From an uncultured Clostridia bacterium (lineage in GTDB: Bacteria; Bacillota; Clostridia; Oscillospirales; Acutalibacteraceae), in assembly GCA_947166625.1 (NCBI GenBank), contig CAMVEX010000002.1, positions 62,001 through 126,000 of the forward strand: a stretch of DNA of 64,000 bases. Direction: 5' to 3'. The position numbers and the translations under genes are program-made. Below are positions 9,424 to 18,067 of the stretch, one piece after another; the stretch's first letter is position 1, and each line of letters begins with the position of its first letter. Below the pieces are notes generated by a model. That model was not told the DNA's origin and searched no databases. It saw only the letters and a program-made list of their open reading frames with translations.

Positions 9424-9604
9424 CTTCCTCACGCATTACTTTCTTGATATTCTTTTCCGCTTTTATGCGCTCAAGCATTATTTCTCTGCCGCATTTGAGG
9501 CATCTGATTTTGAAATCCGCCCCTATGCGAAGCACGAGGAATTCATTGCAGCCGCAGGGATGCGGCTTGCGCATAAGCAGTTTATCGCCTAATCTTATAT
9601 CCAT
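9416..9604 (-). CDS. DUF951 small Cys-rich protein
   Basis: A 62-residue protein matching the DUF951 pattern: [18 protein letters not shown], then [28 protein letters not shown]. The Cys residues (CGC and CLKC) could form a zinc-binding knuckle. Family members are widespread in Firmicutes and have no assigned role. ATG 9604 fits the family N-terminus better than the GTG at 9610. Its end overlaps prfA by 8 nt, so the two are probably co-translated. Confidence 0.88.
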   Translation of the reverse strand: MDIRLGDKLLMRKPHPCGCNEFLVLRIGADFKIRCLKCGREIMLERIKAEKNIKKVMREEDA

Positions 9605-9642
9605 ATTCACTCACAAATTCGTTTTTAATGCCGATCGGTAAA

Positions 9643-10683
9643 TCAGCCGCTGTAAAAATGCTGAACCCAGCAGAGATTTTTGGTGGGGTCCGGCTCGGCG
9701 GCGACGCCGATTCCGATCTTTTTGAAATTCGGATTCATAATATTTTCATAGTGGCTCTGCGAAGCCTTCCACGCGGCGCATACATCCGCCGGGGTGGAAT
9801 AATACCAGCCGAGGTTTTCGCCGGACATCCCAGTGGTGTAGCCGTTTTCTTTGAAAAGCGAGGTGTAACTCTGAAGATTGGGTCTGTAATGGGAATGCTT
9901 GCCGGACCACGCAAGCTCCTCCGCTCTGACATTTGCCTGAGTGGTGAGCCTTTCATCGAGAGTAAGTGGAGCAAGGCCGCCCGCGGCTCTCATATTGTTT
10001 GTGAGCCTGAGCACCTCGTTGATATATGCGGCGTAGGTCTGCCTGTTGGCCTTTGCGGCGGGAAGCAGATCGTTGTAGCTCGCGATATAGGTGCTGCGGT
10101 CATAGATCCTCTTTGTTTCCTCCTCTTTGAGCAGGAACTTTTTGCCGTTGGCATCATAGCCGTAATAAAGCGTAACATAGCGGTGAAGATCCACTCCGTA
10201 TTTGAGATCGGAATTATATACCTTCTCCGTCTTATCAACTCTGCCCGAATAGCCCGAAATGCTGCCTGAAGAGGTGGAGGGCGCCTTTGTGGTTGTCGCA
10301 CGGGTGGTCGTGGTGCGCGCCGCCCTCGTGGTGGTGGTGCGGGAAGTCCTCTGAGTCGTTGTGCGCGAAGTCCTGACGGCCGTGGTCGCTTTCGTGAGAG
10401 TTTCGGTAATTTTTTCCGTTATTTTTTCGGTCGTCTCTGCGATTTTTGACGCAAAGGTACCGGAAACTGCGGCGGTGGATTTGCCCGTTTGCTCCCGGCT
10501 TTCGGTCTCGGACTCACTTGTATCGGATTGAGTTTCGGTCATTTCAGTTTCCGAAACGGATTTTTCGGTTTTTGTTGACGTGATGCTGCTGACATCAATC
10601 TCTTTCAGCTTCGGCAGCGAGCATGATGCAAGGATAACAAGCATCAACGTCAGGGCGATCGCCGCCGCTGTTTTAGCTTTCAT
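9643..10683 (-). CDS. CAP/SCP-domain lipoprotein with Thr-rich linker
   Basis: A 346-residue exported lipoprotein. The N-terminus is a lipoprotein signal with lipobox LASC (Cys21). A low-complexity Ser/Thr/Glu stretch follows, with repeated TTTRAARTTTTRATTT units up to about residue 140, probably a wall-spanning linker. The C-terminal part (about residues 215-346) is a CAP/SCP domain with EVLRLTNNMRAAGGLAPL, the His in WSGKHSHYRP and the ending GIGIGVAAEPDPTKNLCWVQHF. CAP proteins are secreted, with varied functions. GAGGTG 6 nt upstream supports ATG 10683. It lies 15 nt after the DUF6171 gene. Confidence 0.88.
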   Translation of the reverse strand: MKAKTAAAIALTLMLVILASCSLPKLKEIDVSSITSTKTEKSVSETEMTETQSDTSESETESREQTGKSTAAVSGTFASKIAETTEKITEKITETLTKATTAVRTSRTTTQRTSRTTTTRAARTTTTRATTTKAPSTSSGSISGYSGRVDKTEKVYNSDLKYGVDLHRYVTLYYGYDANGKKFLLKEEETKRIYDRSTYIASYNDLLPAAKANRQTYAAYINEVLRLTNNMRAAGGLAPLTLDERLTTQANVRAEELAWSGKHSHYRPNLQSYTSLFKENGYTTGMSGENLGWYYSTPADVCAAWKASQSHYENIMNPNFKKIGIGVAAEPDPTKNLCWVQHFYSG

Positions 10684-10698
10684 AACTAACACCTCGAA

Positions 10699-10950
10699 TT
10701 ACCAGTAACTTTTGGGACATTTATTCTTTTTGAACGCCGCTCTGAATTCCGGATAGCATCCGCATTTGAGGCAGGTGCCGTCCGCAAGGAACTCACATTC
10801 GCCGCATTTGGCGAGCCTGAATTCATATTCTGCGCTGTCTGTTTTTTCATTTTCCGTCAGTTTTTCTATCCTGCGGCGTATATCCTCAAGCACATCTGCG
10901 CGCCCGCTCTCAATAAGCAGGCATCTGCGGCAGATCCTTACATCATTCAT
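10699..10950 (-). CDS. Small Cys-rich protein, DUF6171-like
   Basis: An 83-residue soluble protein with three cysteine groups: CRRC near the start, CGEC in the middle and CLKCGC plus CPKSYW at the end, suggesting one or two zinc sites. The arrangement resembles DUF6171, a family of unknown role. Its ATG overlaps the stop of the GH51 gene as ATGA, so it is translationally coupled to it. The link to arabinose metabolism is positional only. Confidence 0.75.
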   Translation of the reverse strand: MNDVRICRRCLLIESGRADVLEDIRRRIEKLTENEKTDSAEYEFRLAKCGECEFLADGTCLKCGCYPEFRAAFKKNKCPKSYW

Positions 10951-12425
10951 CTTTCAATAATAAATTTCACGACCGAGCAGGCGGGGATATCGGCGACAAA
11001 GCCGTCCGCCGTTTTGGTGAATCCTTCAAAAGCCTGAGTTTTGACAGCTTCCTTGCAATCAAAAGTATTGTAAGCGTCAATGGCGCCGGTGAGGATCTCG
11101 GCTCTGATTTCTTTGATCTCGCTGTCTGCCACCTGGCACTTTATCTGAACGCTCTCGGAGGCGCTTGTGTTGGCGACGGTGGAACAGATCACTCCGTTTT
11201 CATCCTCGGTCGCGCTCTCGATGAGACGGGGAAGCCTGTCGCTGTCGGTCCCGACCTCGTCGGTGGTTATATATGAGCCGAGCAGAGTGTTATTCTGATG
11301 ATCCTTAAACATTTTGAAAACGTAATAGGTGGGAGTGAGCACCATATCGGCGCCGTCCGTAAGGGCAACGGATTGAAGCACATTTATCGTCTGAGCTATG
11401 TTGCACATCCTGATCCTGTCGGAATGTTTATTAAAGATATTTAAGTTTATCGCCGCGACTATCGCATCGCGCATTGAATTCTGCTGATAAAGAAATCCGG
11501 GATTTGTGCCGGGCTCGACATCGTGCCAGGTGCCCCATTCATCTATAACGAGCTCGACCCTCTTTGAGGGATCGTATCTGTTCATTATCTCAAGATGACG
11601 GCGGATGATTTCGTCTATATGATAAGCCTTGCGAAGGGTGGTGTAATACTCATCGGTCGAAAATTCCGTTGCGCTGCCTTTATGCCCCCAATCGTGGGTA
11701 ACGGTGTAGTAATGGAGAGCGAGGCCGTCCATGTGCCTGCCCGCGTTTTTCATCACGGTTTCGGTCCAGTTGTAATCCTCGGCGTTGGGTCCGCAGGCGA
11801 CTTTGTAAATCCTGCTGTTTCCGTCATAATTGCGGACATAAGTCTGATAGCGCCTGTATTCATTCGCGTAGTATGCGGGATCCATATTGCCGCCGCATCC
11901 CCAGTTTTCGTTGCCGACTCCGAAATATTTTACGCGCCAGGGTTTATCTCTGCCGTTTTTGCGGCGGAGATTTGCCATGGGCGATTCGCCGGCGAAGGTC
12001 ATATACTCGACCCATTCGCTCATTTCTCTGACGCTGCCGCTGCCGACGTTGCCGGTGATATACACATCGCAGCCGAGCTGATCGCAGAGCTCAAAGAATT
12101 CATGAGTGCCGAAGCTGTTATCCTCGATGACGCCGCCCCAATGGGTATTTATCATCTTTTTGCGCATGGCAGGGTCGCCGATACCGTCCATCCAGTGATA
12201 TTCATCTGCAAAGCATCCGCCCGGCCATCTCAATACGGGAAGGCCCATCTCTTTGAGAGCGTTTACGACATCCGTCCTCATCCCGTTCACATTGGGAATA
12301 TCGGAATCTCTGCCTACAAAAAGGCCCTCATAAATACATCTGCCGAGATGCTCCGAAAAATTGCCGTAAATATCCTTGCTGACGGTTGATTTCTTTTCGT
12401 TGGGGTTGATGAGATATTTTTCCAT
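10947..12425 (-). CDS. abfA: Alpha-L-arabinofuranosidase, GH51
   Basis: A 492-residue GH51 enzyme that releases L-arabinose from arabinoxylan or arabinan side chains. The N-terminus [20 protein letters not shown] and [13 protein letters not shown] are typical. The acid/base Glu173 is in VGNENWG and the nucleophile Glu296 in VIDEWGTWH. There is no signal peptide, so it acts on imported oligosaccharides. GGAGG stands 5 nt before ATG 12425. It is the first gene of the run leading to the aminopeptidase; no transporter or arabinose-pathway gene lies beside it. Confidence 0.95.
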   Translation of the reverse strand: MEKYLINPNEKKSTVSKDIYGNFSEHLGRCIYEGLFVGRDSDIPNVNGMRTDVVNALKEMGLPVLRWPGGCFADEYHWMDGIGDPAMRKKMINTHWGGVIEDNSFGTHEFFELCDQLGCDVYITGNVGSGSVREMSEWVEYMTFAGESPMANLRRKNGRDKPWRVKYFGVGNENWGCGGNMDPAYYANEYRRYQTYVRNYDGNSRIYKVACGPNAEDYNWTETVMKNAGRHMDGLALHYYTVTHDWGHKGSATEFSTDEYYTTLRKAYHIDEIIRRHLEIMNRYDPSKRVELVIDEWGTWHDVEPGTNPGFLYQQNSMRDAIVAAINLNIFNKHSDRIRMCNIAQTINVLQSVALTDGADMVLTPTYYVFKMFKDHQNNTLLGSYITTDEVGTDSDRLPRLIESATEDENGVICSTVANTSASESVQIKCQVADSEIKEIRAEILTGAIDAYNTFDCKEAVKTQAFEGFTKTADGFVADIPACSVVKFIIER

Positions 12426-12601
12426 AACAGCCTCCGGTGAAATATAATATGCAGAGATTTCCGCCTCAAAAATGCGCCGGATCTCCGATTATCTGATATA
12501 GTATATCACATATATTTTAATAAATAAATACTAAATTTCAAAAATAATGACTTTTTTCGCATTTATCGGGTAGGGGAAGAAACGGCATATAAACGAAAAT
12601 A

Positions 12602-12622
12602 CGGAGCCGCAAAGCGGCTCCG
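12602..12622 (-). terminator. Terminator after the beta-helix lipoprotein gene
   Basis: CGGAGCCGC and its exact complement flank an AAA loop. On the minus strand it is followed by TATTTTCGTTT, a moderate U tract. It lies 19 nt past the stop of the gene at 12641, separating the polysaccharide-type trio from GH51. Confidence 0.85.
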
Positions 12623-12640
12623 TACCCGTGATAACGATAT

Positions 12641-14125
12641 TCAAGCTGTCTGTGAAGGATCCACGGTGACATTGCCCGGCATTTCGCCGTCCGGTTTCAT
12701 ATTGCCGGGAAATACCGCGTTTCCGTTTTCGTCGGTCGGCATTTCGGGAGGAGTTGCTCCGTTTGCGCCGAAATCTTTTCTGCCTCTGCCGGTCACGGTT
12801 TCGCCGTTTTCATCGGTGAAATTTTCTCTCTCCGGTCTTGTGAGAGTTTCTCCGTTTTCATCCGTCATCTGCTCTCTGTTACCGAATCCGCCTAAACCGC
12901 CGCGCATTCCGCCCATAGCTCCGCCGAATTGATTTGACATTTCGGTGATCTTTTCTCCGTTCACGGTCACTTCGCCGCCGTTTATCTTTCCGGAGGTTAC
13001 ATAATCAAAAGCCGACTGCGCCGTTATATCAACCGTTCCGCCGTTTATCTCAATGGTACCGTTTGAATCTATCGCGTCGGTATCGCCTGCACCCATTTTG
13101 ATCGTCAGGCTGCCTGCGTTGATGATCACCTGAGGATCGTAAAATTCGCTCTTTGCCGCGGCGTTGATGCCGTCATCGGAGGCGCTGATGTTTATCTCTC
13201 CGCCATTTATGGTGATGACCGTTGCCTCAAGCGCCTCGTGAGCGGTGATATCAAAGCTGCCGCCGTCTATTGTCAGAGCAGTCACGGCATGGATCCCGTC
13301 ATCGGAGGATTCGATTTTGAAAGCGCCTCCCTGAATATAGACAAAGCCTTTTTCCTTATCCGTCTCTTCATCGGCATGGAAGGCGTCATCGCCCGATTTG
13401 ACGGTAAAACTGCCACCGCATATCCTTACGGAATTCTCGCCCTCGAAGCCCTTTTCCGCGGAAGTTATATCATATTCTCCGCCTGTTATCACGAGGTCGC
13501 TTTTGCTTACTGCGGCGTGCTTCCAACCGGCGTTTACGGTGAGCTTGCCCGATCCGTTAAGAGTGAGATCGCAATCCGCGAATATCACGCCGTCAACCGT
13601 TTTTTCCGAATCGGTCTGCGTATATTCTTTTCCGCCGTCGGCAAGCGAATTTTCCGTCCCTTCGGCAAGGGTTATAAACAGCTTATCGGCAGATTTCGCG
13701 TAAATCGCGGCGCCGTCCGAATTGCTTATCTCGGCTCCGTTCAGGACTATCTGAATTTTATCCGTTTCTTCGGCGTCAACGATTATTTCGCCGTCCGTCA
13801 GTTTACCTGAAACAATATATACGCCCTCGTCGGTGATAGTGACCGACGAGCCGTCGATTTTAACGGCAGAAGAGGTTGACTCCGCCGAGCTTCCGTTCAG
13901 GACTATCGTCTGCGTCTCTCTGTCGGCATAGGAGAAATCAAGGTCTCGCTCGGTAAAATAATCCGCGTTGGCTTCATTGACTTCAACCTGCGCGCTCTTT
14001 TCGGAATTATTCGTTGCTGAGCCGGAATCATCTGAAGCGCTGCCCGCGGAGCAGCCCGCAAAGGCTGCAATTATCATTATCAGAGAAAGTATGATCGCCG
14101 TATATTTCAAAATATTTCTTTTCAT
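12641..14125 (-). CDS. Beta-helix carbohydrate-binding lipoprotein (Cthe_2159-like)
   Basis: A 494-residue lipoprotein with signal peptide and lipobox AFAGC (Cys25). Residues about 60-400 consist of repeated turns such as GVYIVSGKLTDGEIIVDA, LTLNGSGKLTVNAG and ALTIDGGSFDITA, the pattern of a parallel beta-helix as in the Cthe_2159/DUF4353 family, which binds acidic polysaccharides such as polygalacturonate. The C-terminal 90 residues are Gly-rich and carry DENGET-type repeats. It lies 48 nt after the DUF4956 gene and belongs with it and the VTC gene, a grouping found in many Firmicutes. Confidence 0.85.
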   Translation of the reverse strand: MKRNILKYTAIILSLIMIIAAFAGCSAGSASDDSGSATNNSEKSAQVEVNEANADYFTERDLDFSYADRETQTIVLNGSSAESTSSAVKIDGSSVTITDEGVYIVSGKLTDGEIIVDAEETDKIQIVLNGAEISNSDGAAIYAKSADKLFITLAEGTENSLADGGKEYTQTDSEKTVDGVIFADCDLTLNGSGKLTVNAGWKHAAVSKSDLVITGGEYDITSAEKGFEGENSVRICGGSFTVKSGDDAFHADEETDKEKGFVYIQGGAFKIESSDDGIHAVTALTIDGGSFDITAHEALEATVITINGGEINISASDDGINAAAKSEFYDPQVIINAGSLTIKMGAGDTDAIDSNGTIEINGGTVDITAQSAFDYVTSGKINGGEVTVNGEKITEMSNQFGGAMGGMRGGLGGFGNREQMTDENGETLTRPERENFTDENGETVTGRGRKDFGANGATPPEMPTDENGNAVFPGNMKPDGEMPGNVTVDPSQTA

Positions 14126-14173
14126 TTCATTTCACTCCTTATTATCGGTTTGATCGTTGATTCGTGATTTCGG

Positions 14174-14851
14174 TCAAAGCTCGCTGCCCTCGGTCGAAGG
14201 ATAGCCGCAGCTTATCTCAAGATTTCCGTTTTGTTCTCTGAGAGAATCAATGAATTGTTTGAGCGACGCTCCCTGCTTCATTTTTATCCTGTAGGTCAGC
14301 TTGTAAAGCGTGCCCATATTCGAGGTCTTGACATCGGTCATTTCATGAAGATCGGTGAAGGAAGAGAGCACATCTTCAAATACCCCTTCAAATTCGAGAT
14401 TTTCGGGAACGGTTATTTTAAGGATCCTGTATCCTTCCTCTTTTTTATCGAAGAATCTGCTCATGATAAGCAGCAGAACGGATATCACAAGGGCGAAGAT
14501 CGCGGCGATCCCTATATATCCCATACCTGTCGCAAGGCCTACCGCCATAGCAAGGAATATCGCGGTGATCTCCTGCGCCTTGCCTGCCGCGGAGCGGAAT
14601 CTCACAAGGCTGAATGCGCCCGCGACCGCAACGCCCGCGCCTATGTTTCCGTTTACGAGAAGTATCACAAGCTCTACTATCGCGGGGATAAGAGCGAGAG
14701 TCACCGCAAAGCTTTTGCTGGTTTTTATCTGACGGGTGTAAAAGAAGGCTATCACGCCTCCGAGAATAAGTGACACCGCCGTAACAACGAGGAACGACGC
14801 CCCCGTAAAAGTTCCGTTTTCAAGTACGGTTCCGAGTATATTGTCAAGCAT
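14174..14851 (-). CDS. DUF4956 integral membrane protein
   Basis: A 225-residue protein with about four membrane segments in the first 130 residues (FLVVTAVSLILGGVIAFFY, LALIPAIVELVILLV, ITAIFLAMAVGLATGMGYIGIAAIFALVISVLLLI) and the conserved GAFSLVRFRSAAGKAQE. A soluble C-terminal ferredoxin-like part follows. ATG 14851 has AAGGAG 9 nt upstream and overlaps the VTC gene by 8 nt. DUF4956 proteins regularly accompany VTC-domain and CotH proteins; the role is unassigned. Confidence 0.9.
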   Translation of the reverse strand: MLDNILGTVLENGTFTGASFLVVTAVSLILGGVIAFFYTRQIKTSKSFAVTLALIPAIVELVILLVNGNIGAGVAVAGAFSLVRFRSAAGKAQEITAIFLAMAVGLATGMGYIGIAAIFALVISVLLLIMSRFFDKKEEGYRILKITVPENLEFEGVFEDVLSSFTDLHEMTDVKTSNMGTLYKLTYRIKMKQGASLKQFIDSLREQNGNLEISCGYPSTEGSEL

Positions 14852-15605
14852 ATTTGTAAACTCCTTTCTCATTCAAAACAGGTAAAATGATTTTTTCCGT
14901 TCTCTCGACGGAATTTTCTTTTGATTTAAGGTCCGTATATGCGTTACCGTATTTTGAGAAACTCATCGGATAAATACGGTATTCAGAGAGCAGCCTCGCT
15001 ATGTTGAGCGGCACGGCGCCGGCGATTTTAAGCTCCATAAGGTGCATTCCCTCTTTGATTATCGGGCTGCCGCCCGCTCCGTAAGTGAGATCGAGGGCGG
15101 ATGTCCGGTAGCGGATGTTGTCATCGAAGGTGATCCTCAGATCCGGATCGTCATCCCCCGCGAGGGCGATCCTGTCATAGCTGAGCACCACGGCGGGCGC
15201 AAGATTTTTCCATGCCGCCAGAAGGCTGTCTATTTCACCGGAAATCTGTGTTTCCTCATCCGGCCGGCACGCGCCTGCGAGATATCCGAGAGCGCGGTCA
15301 TAGGGCATTGATATTCTCCTCTTGTAAACCACGCCTTTGTATTTTTTCTTTATCTCTACAAATGCGTTTGAATCGGATGAGGGGACTCCGTATGTCCTCA
15401 GGCGAAGCTTTTCTTTATACACCGGTTTTTCAAGAGAAGCCCTTATCATCCTGAAATCCGGAGTATCATAGTATATATTCATTATCTTGCTCCTGCCGTA
15501 TTGATCGATATGCGCGATCCCTTCAAGACTTGAAAAAAATCCGGCAAACTGCTCATCATCAAGCATATACTTTATTTCGGTACGTTCAAAGCAATTCTTA
15601 AACAT
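14844..15605 (-). CDS. VTC-domain (polyphosphate polymerase-like) protein
   Basis: A 253-residue protein of the VTC/CYTH-like tunnel fold. Basic and acidic residues typical of the triphosphate tunnel appear in FERTEIKYML, MNIYYDTPDF, KEKLRLRTYG and FVEIKKKYKGVVYKRR. Yeast Vtc4 makes polyphosphate from ATP; most bacterial members in this gene context are untested. GTG-AGC-GAA precedes ATG 15605, which has AAGGAG at 8 nt. First gene of the VTC-DUF4956-beta-helix set, divergent from the aromatic operon. Confidence 0.88.
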   Translation of the reverse strand: MFKNCFERTEIKYMLDDEQFAGFFSSLEGIAHIDQYGRSKIMNIYYDTPDFRMIRASLEKPVYKEKLRLRTYGVPSSDSNAFVEIKKKYKGVVYKRRISMPYDRALGYLAGACRPDEETQISGEIDSLLAAWKNLAPAVVLSYDRIALAGDDDPDLRITFDDNIRYRTSALDLTYGAGGSPIIKEGMHLMELKIAGAVPLNIARLLSEYRIYPMSFSKYGNAYTDLKSKENSVERTEKIILPVLNEKGVYKYA

Positions 15606-15722
15606 TTCGCTCACTCCTTGTCTGTGCCTGTGAGTGCATAATAAACCGTCTGCCTTAAACGAAACTTAAAGCCGAAAAACTTTTTTGAAAAATCTCAAAA
15701 TTTCGGAATCATGAAAAAATTG

Positions 15723-15751
15723 TTGACATCATCGTAATAAAGTGGTAAATT
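15723..15751 (+). promoter_or_regulatory. Promoter of the aromatic amino acid operon
   Basis: TTGACA at 15723-15728, a 17-bp spacer, and TAAATT at 15746-15751. Transcription would begin near 15758, giving a leader of about 210 nt before pheA that contains the leader peptide and attenuator. Confidence 0.8.
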
Positions 15752-15783
15752 ATCTATCAAGAATTACGAAGGGAGTTCCCGTT

Positions 15784-15876
15784 ATGACAGATAAGCTCAA
15801 TACCCGTATCAACGGGAATTCATATTTTTACGCTTACGTTCGCTTTTTTGCGGGCTTTTATTTCCGTACTCAATAA
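15784..15876 (+). CDS. Phe/Tyr-rich leader peptide of the aromatic operon
   Basis: A 30-codon frame with its own ribosome site (GGGAG at 15771-15775, 8 nt from ATG 15784) and stop TAA 15874-15876. Residues 13-27 read SYFYAYVRFFAGFYF: five Phe and four Tyr in 15 positions, and no Trp. It lies between a consensus promoter and a terminator-like hairpin in front of pheA-aroBCA-tyrA-DAHP synthase. Such a peptide has the form of a ribosome-stalling sensor for charged tRNA-Phe and tRNA-Tyr, like E. coli pheL. It does not resemble any domain and is likely made only for regulation. Confidence 0.85.
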   Translation: MTDKLNTRINGNSYFYAYVRFFAGFYFRTQ

Positions 15877-15941
15877 GTATATTTTCCGACGTAAGCAGAT
15901 AGGATAAGACCAAAGCGGTTCTGTTTCGTACGGAGCCGCTT
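15832..15941 (+). promoter_or_regulatory. Attenuator: alternative RNA pairings downstream of the leader peptide
   Basis: Three pairings are directly visible. GCTTACGT (15832-15839, Ala-Tyr-Val codons of the leader) is complementary to ACGTAAGC (15889-15896). TCCGTAC (15863-15869, last leader codons) is complementary to GTACGGA (15928-15934). The latter overlaps the 3' half of the terminator stem 15913-15921/15933-15941. A ribosome stalled on the Tyr/Phe codons would leave 15863-15869 free to block the terminator; one reaching the stop codon would cover it and let the terminator form. An upstream pairing, TTCCCGTT (15776-15783) with AACGGGAA (15811-15818), surrounds the leader start. Confidence 0.8.
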
Positions 15942-15950
15942 ATTTTAATA
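15913..15950 (+). terminator. Attenuator terminator before pheA
   Basis: Stem AAGCGGTTC (15913-15921) with GAGCCGCTT (15933-15941), 9 pairs including one G-U, 11-nt loop, followed by ATTTTAATA. The U tract is interrupted, fitting a conditional rather than complete terminator. The pheA ribosome site GGAGGA begins 4 nt later. Confidence 0.8.
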
Positions 15951-15967
15951 CCCGGAGGAAGAGAAAA

Positions 15968-17071
15968 ATGGCTGACATCAACAAAGCGAGAGAAGAAATC
16001 GCCAATGCGGACAGAGAGATAGCAAAATATTTTGAGATCAGGATGAACGCCGCGGCAGAGGTAGCGGCTTACAAAAAAGAATACGGGCTGCCGATAGAGA
16101 GCAAGGCTCAGGAGGCGGTCGTGATAGAAAGAAATCTGTCGCATATCAAAAACAGCGAATTAAAAAACTATTATCTTTCGCTCTGCGAGCATCTCATAGA
16201 ACTGAGCAAAAAATATCAGTATCGGCTCAACGAGGGCACAAAAGTAGGATATAACGGTTCTGTCGGCGCTTTTGCTTACATTGCCGCCACAAAAATATTC
16301 CCCGGCGCCTTGCCGACGCCGTTTGATTCATTTGAGAGCGCTTATAACGCGGTCTGCAATGATGAATGCGACCTTGCCGTGCTCCCGATCGAAAACAGCT
16401 ACGCGGGCGAAGTAAGCACGGTGACGGACCTGATGTTTGACGGTCCGCTGAGCGTAAACGGAGTATATTCTCTCCCCATCACTCACAATCTCATAAGCCT
16501 TCCCGGGGCGGAATTATCCGATATAAAAACGGTGATAAGCCACCCTCAGGCTCTCGCTCAATGCCGTAATTTCATCAAAAGCCACGGCTGGAAATGCGTT
16601 GAAGCGGAGAGCACCGCGCAGGCGGTCAAATCCCTGGCGGGAGCGGGCGATATTCACACAGCGGCAATAGGCAGCGAAGAGGCGGCAGAGATAAACGGGC
16701 TCAAAATTCTTTTTGCGGGCATTAACGAAAGCAGAGATAACACTACGAAATTCGCCGTATTTTCAAGATCTTTTATCCCCGAGGCATACGCCGAAAAAGA
16801 CAGCAAATTTATTCTCATGTTTACCGTAAACGATGAAGCGGGCGCTCTCGTAAAAGCGCTGAGCGTAATAGGAAAATACGGATTCAATATGAGCGCTCTG
16901 AGAAGCCGCCCCGTAAAATCAAAGGCCTGGCAATACTATTTCTATACGGAGATTGAGGGCGACGATAATTCGGAGCCGGCGCGGAAAATGATAGACGAGC
17001 TGAGCGCTCAATGCAAAAAAATACGCATCATAGGCCACTACAGCGAAAGCGGTGTTTCAAATGATAATTAA
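15968..17071 (+). CDS. pheA: Bifunctional chorismate mutase / prephenate dehydratase
   Basis: A 367-residue P-protein: AroQ-type chorismate mutase (about 1-88), prephenate dehydratase (about 91-270) and a C-terminal ACT domain (about 280-360). It turns chorismate into phenylpyruvate. Dehydratase motifs include LAVLPIENSYAGEV and NTTKF at 258-262, where most relatives have TRF. In the ACT domain the Phe-binding motifs read GALV (292-295) and RSRP (312-315) rather than ESRP. GGAGGA lies 8 nt before the ATG. First structural gene behind the attenuator; its last codons overlap aroB. Confidence 0.94.
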   Translation: MADINKAREEIANADREIAKYFEIRMNAAAEVAAYKKEYGLPIESKAQEAVVIERNLSHIKNSELKNYYLSLCEHLIELSKKYQYRLNEGTKVGYNGSVGAFAYIAATKIFPGALPTPFDSFESAYNAVCNDECDLAVLPIENSYAGEVSTVTDLMFDGPLSVNGVYSLPITHNLISLPGAELSDIKTVISHPQALAQCRNFIKSHGWKCVEAESTAQAVKSLAGAGDIHTAAIGSEEAAEINGLKILFAGINESRDNTTKFAVFSRSFIPEAYAEKDSKFILMFTVNDEAGALVKALSVIGKYGFNMSALRSRPVKSKAWQYYFYTEIEGDDNSEPARKMIDELSAQCKKIRIIGHYSESGVSNDN

Positions 17072-18065
17072 AGCAAAAGGATATGACATAATCATAGAAA
17101 AAAATTCCCTCGGCAAGGCGGGAGAATACTTTGATCTGAATAGAAAAGCGCTTATTGTTACCGACAGCGGAGTACCCGCAGAGTATTCAAAAGCGGTCTT
17201 GGCCTGCTGCGGGAAAGGCTCGCTGATAAAGACGATACCTCAGGGAGAAAAAAGCAAATGCTTCGATATGCTGGAGGAGCTCCTTGAAGCCATGCTGAAC
17301 GCCGGCTTCACGAGGAAAGATTGCGTTGTCGCCGTAGGCGGAGGCGTTGTGGGAGATCTTTCGGGATTCGCCGCCTCAATGTATATGAGAGGTATCGATT
17401 TTTATAATATCCCGACAACTCTGCTCTCGCAGGTGGATTCTTCCGTCGGCGGAAAGACGGCGATCGACTTCCGCTCGGTAAAAAATATCGTGGGCTCCTT
17501 CTACCCTCCCAAAGGGGTGCTGATAGATGAAACGGTCCTCTCCACCCTGCCCCGCCGCCAGCTTAACAACGGGCTTGCCGAGGCGATCAAAATGGGTATG
17601 ACACATGATGAGAAACTGTTTGAAATATTTGAAAACGGCGATCCTTATGAAAGCCTTGATGAGATAATCGAGAGATCACTCAGAGTCAAAATATCGGTGG
17701 TCAACGCCGATGAAAAAGAAGCCGGGCTCAGACGGGTGCTGAATTTCGGCCACACGATAGGTCACGGCATCGAATCAGAAAAGGACGGAGCGATGTATCA
17801 CGGCGAGTGCGTCGCAATAGGAATGATCCCGATGTGCTCCGAAAGCGCGGCGCAAAGGCTAAAAAAGGCTCTTGAAAAAGTCGCCCTCCCCTCATCCTGC
17901 GACGGTGACAGAGAAAAAATATTTGAAACCGCTCTCCACGATAAAAAGAGCGGCGCAGACGGAATCACGGTCACGCTCTGCGACAGACCAGGCTCTTTCA
18001 GATTTGAAAACATATCGCCCGATACTCTCAGAGAAAAAATCAATCGGGCGGTAAGGGAGAAATAA
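17061..18065 (+). CDS. aroB: 3-dehydroquinate synthase
   Basis: A 334-residue NAD- and metal-dependent enzyme making 3-dehydroquinate from DAHP, the second shikimate step. Motifs are VAVGGGVVGDLSGFAAS (NAD site), PTTLLSQVDSSVGGKTAID and the metal-binding His residues in NFGHTIGHGIE and MYHGECVAIGM. ATG 17061 lies inside the end of pheA, an 11-nt overlap; a GTG nine bases earlier is possible but less likely. Length is typical. Confidence 0.96.
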   Translation: MIIKAKGYDIIIEKNSLGKAGEYFDLNRKALIVTDSGVPAEYSKAVLACCGKGSLIKTIPQGEKSKCFDMLEELLEAMLNAGFTRKDCVVAVGGGVVGDLSGFAASMYMRGIDFYNIPTTLLSQVDSSVGGKTAIDFRSVKNIVGSFYPPKGVLIDETVLSTLPRRQLNNGLAEAIKMGMTHDEKLFEIFENGDPYESLDEIIERSLRVKISVVNADEKEAGLRRVLNFGHTIGHGIESEKDGAMYHGECVAIGMIPMCSESAAQRLKKALEKVALPSSCDGDREKIFETALHDKKSGADGITVTLCDRPGSFRFENISPDTLREKINRAVREK

Positions 18066-18067
18066 TA

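Noticed and set aside
10270-10400. Short repeats resembling a CRISPR or minisatellite
   Set aside because: They are Thr/Arg codon repeats in the linker of the CAP lipoprotein, in frame and without spacers.
11595-12389. 264-codon plus-strand frame
   Set aside because: Antisense to the GH51 gene; composition typical of a shadow frame.
15752-15967. T-box riboswitch in front of the aromatic operon
   Set aside because: No T-box sequence resembling AGGGTGGNACCGCG and no specifier stem were found; the leader peptide explains the region better.
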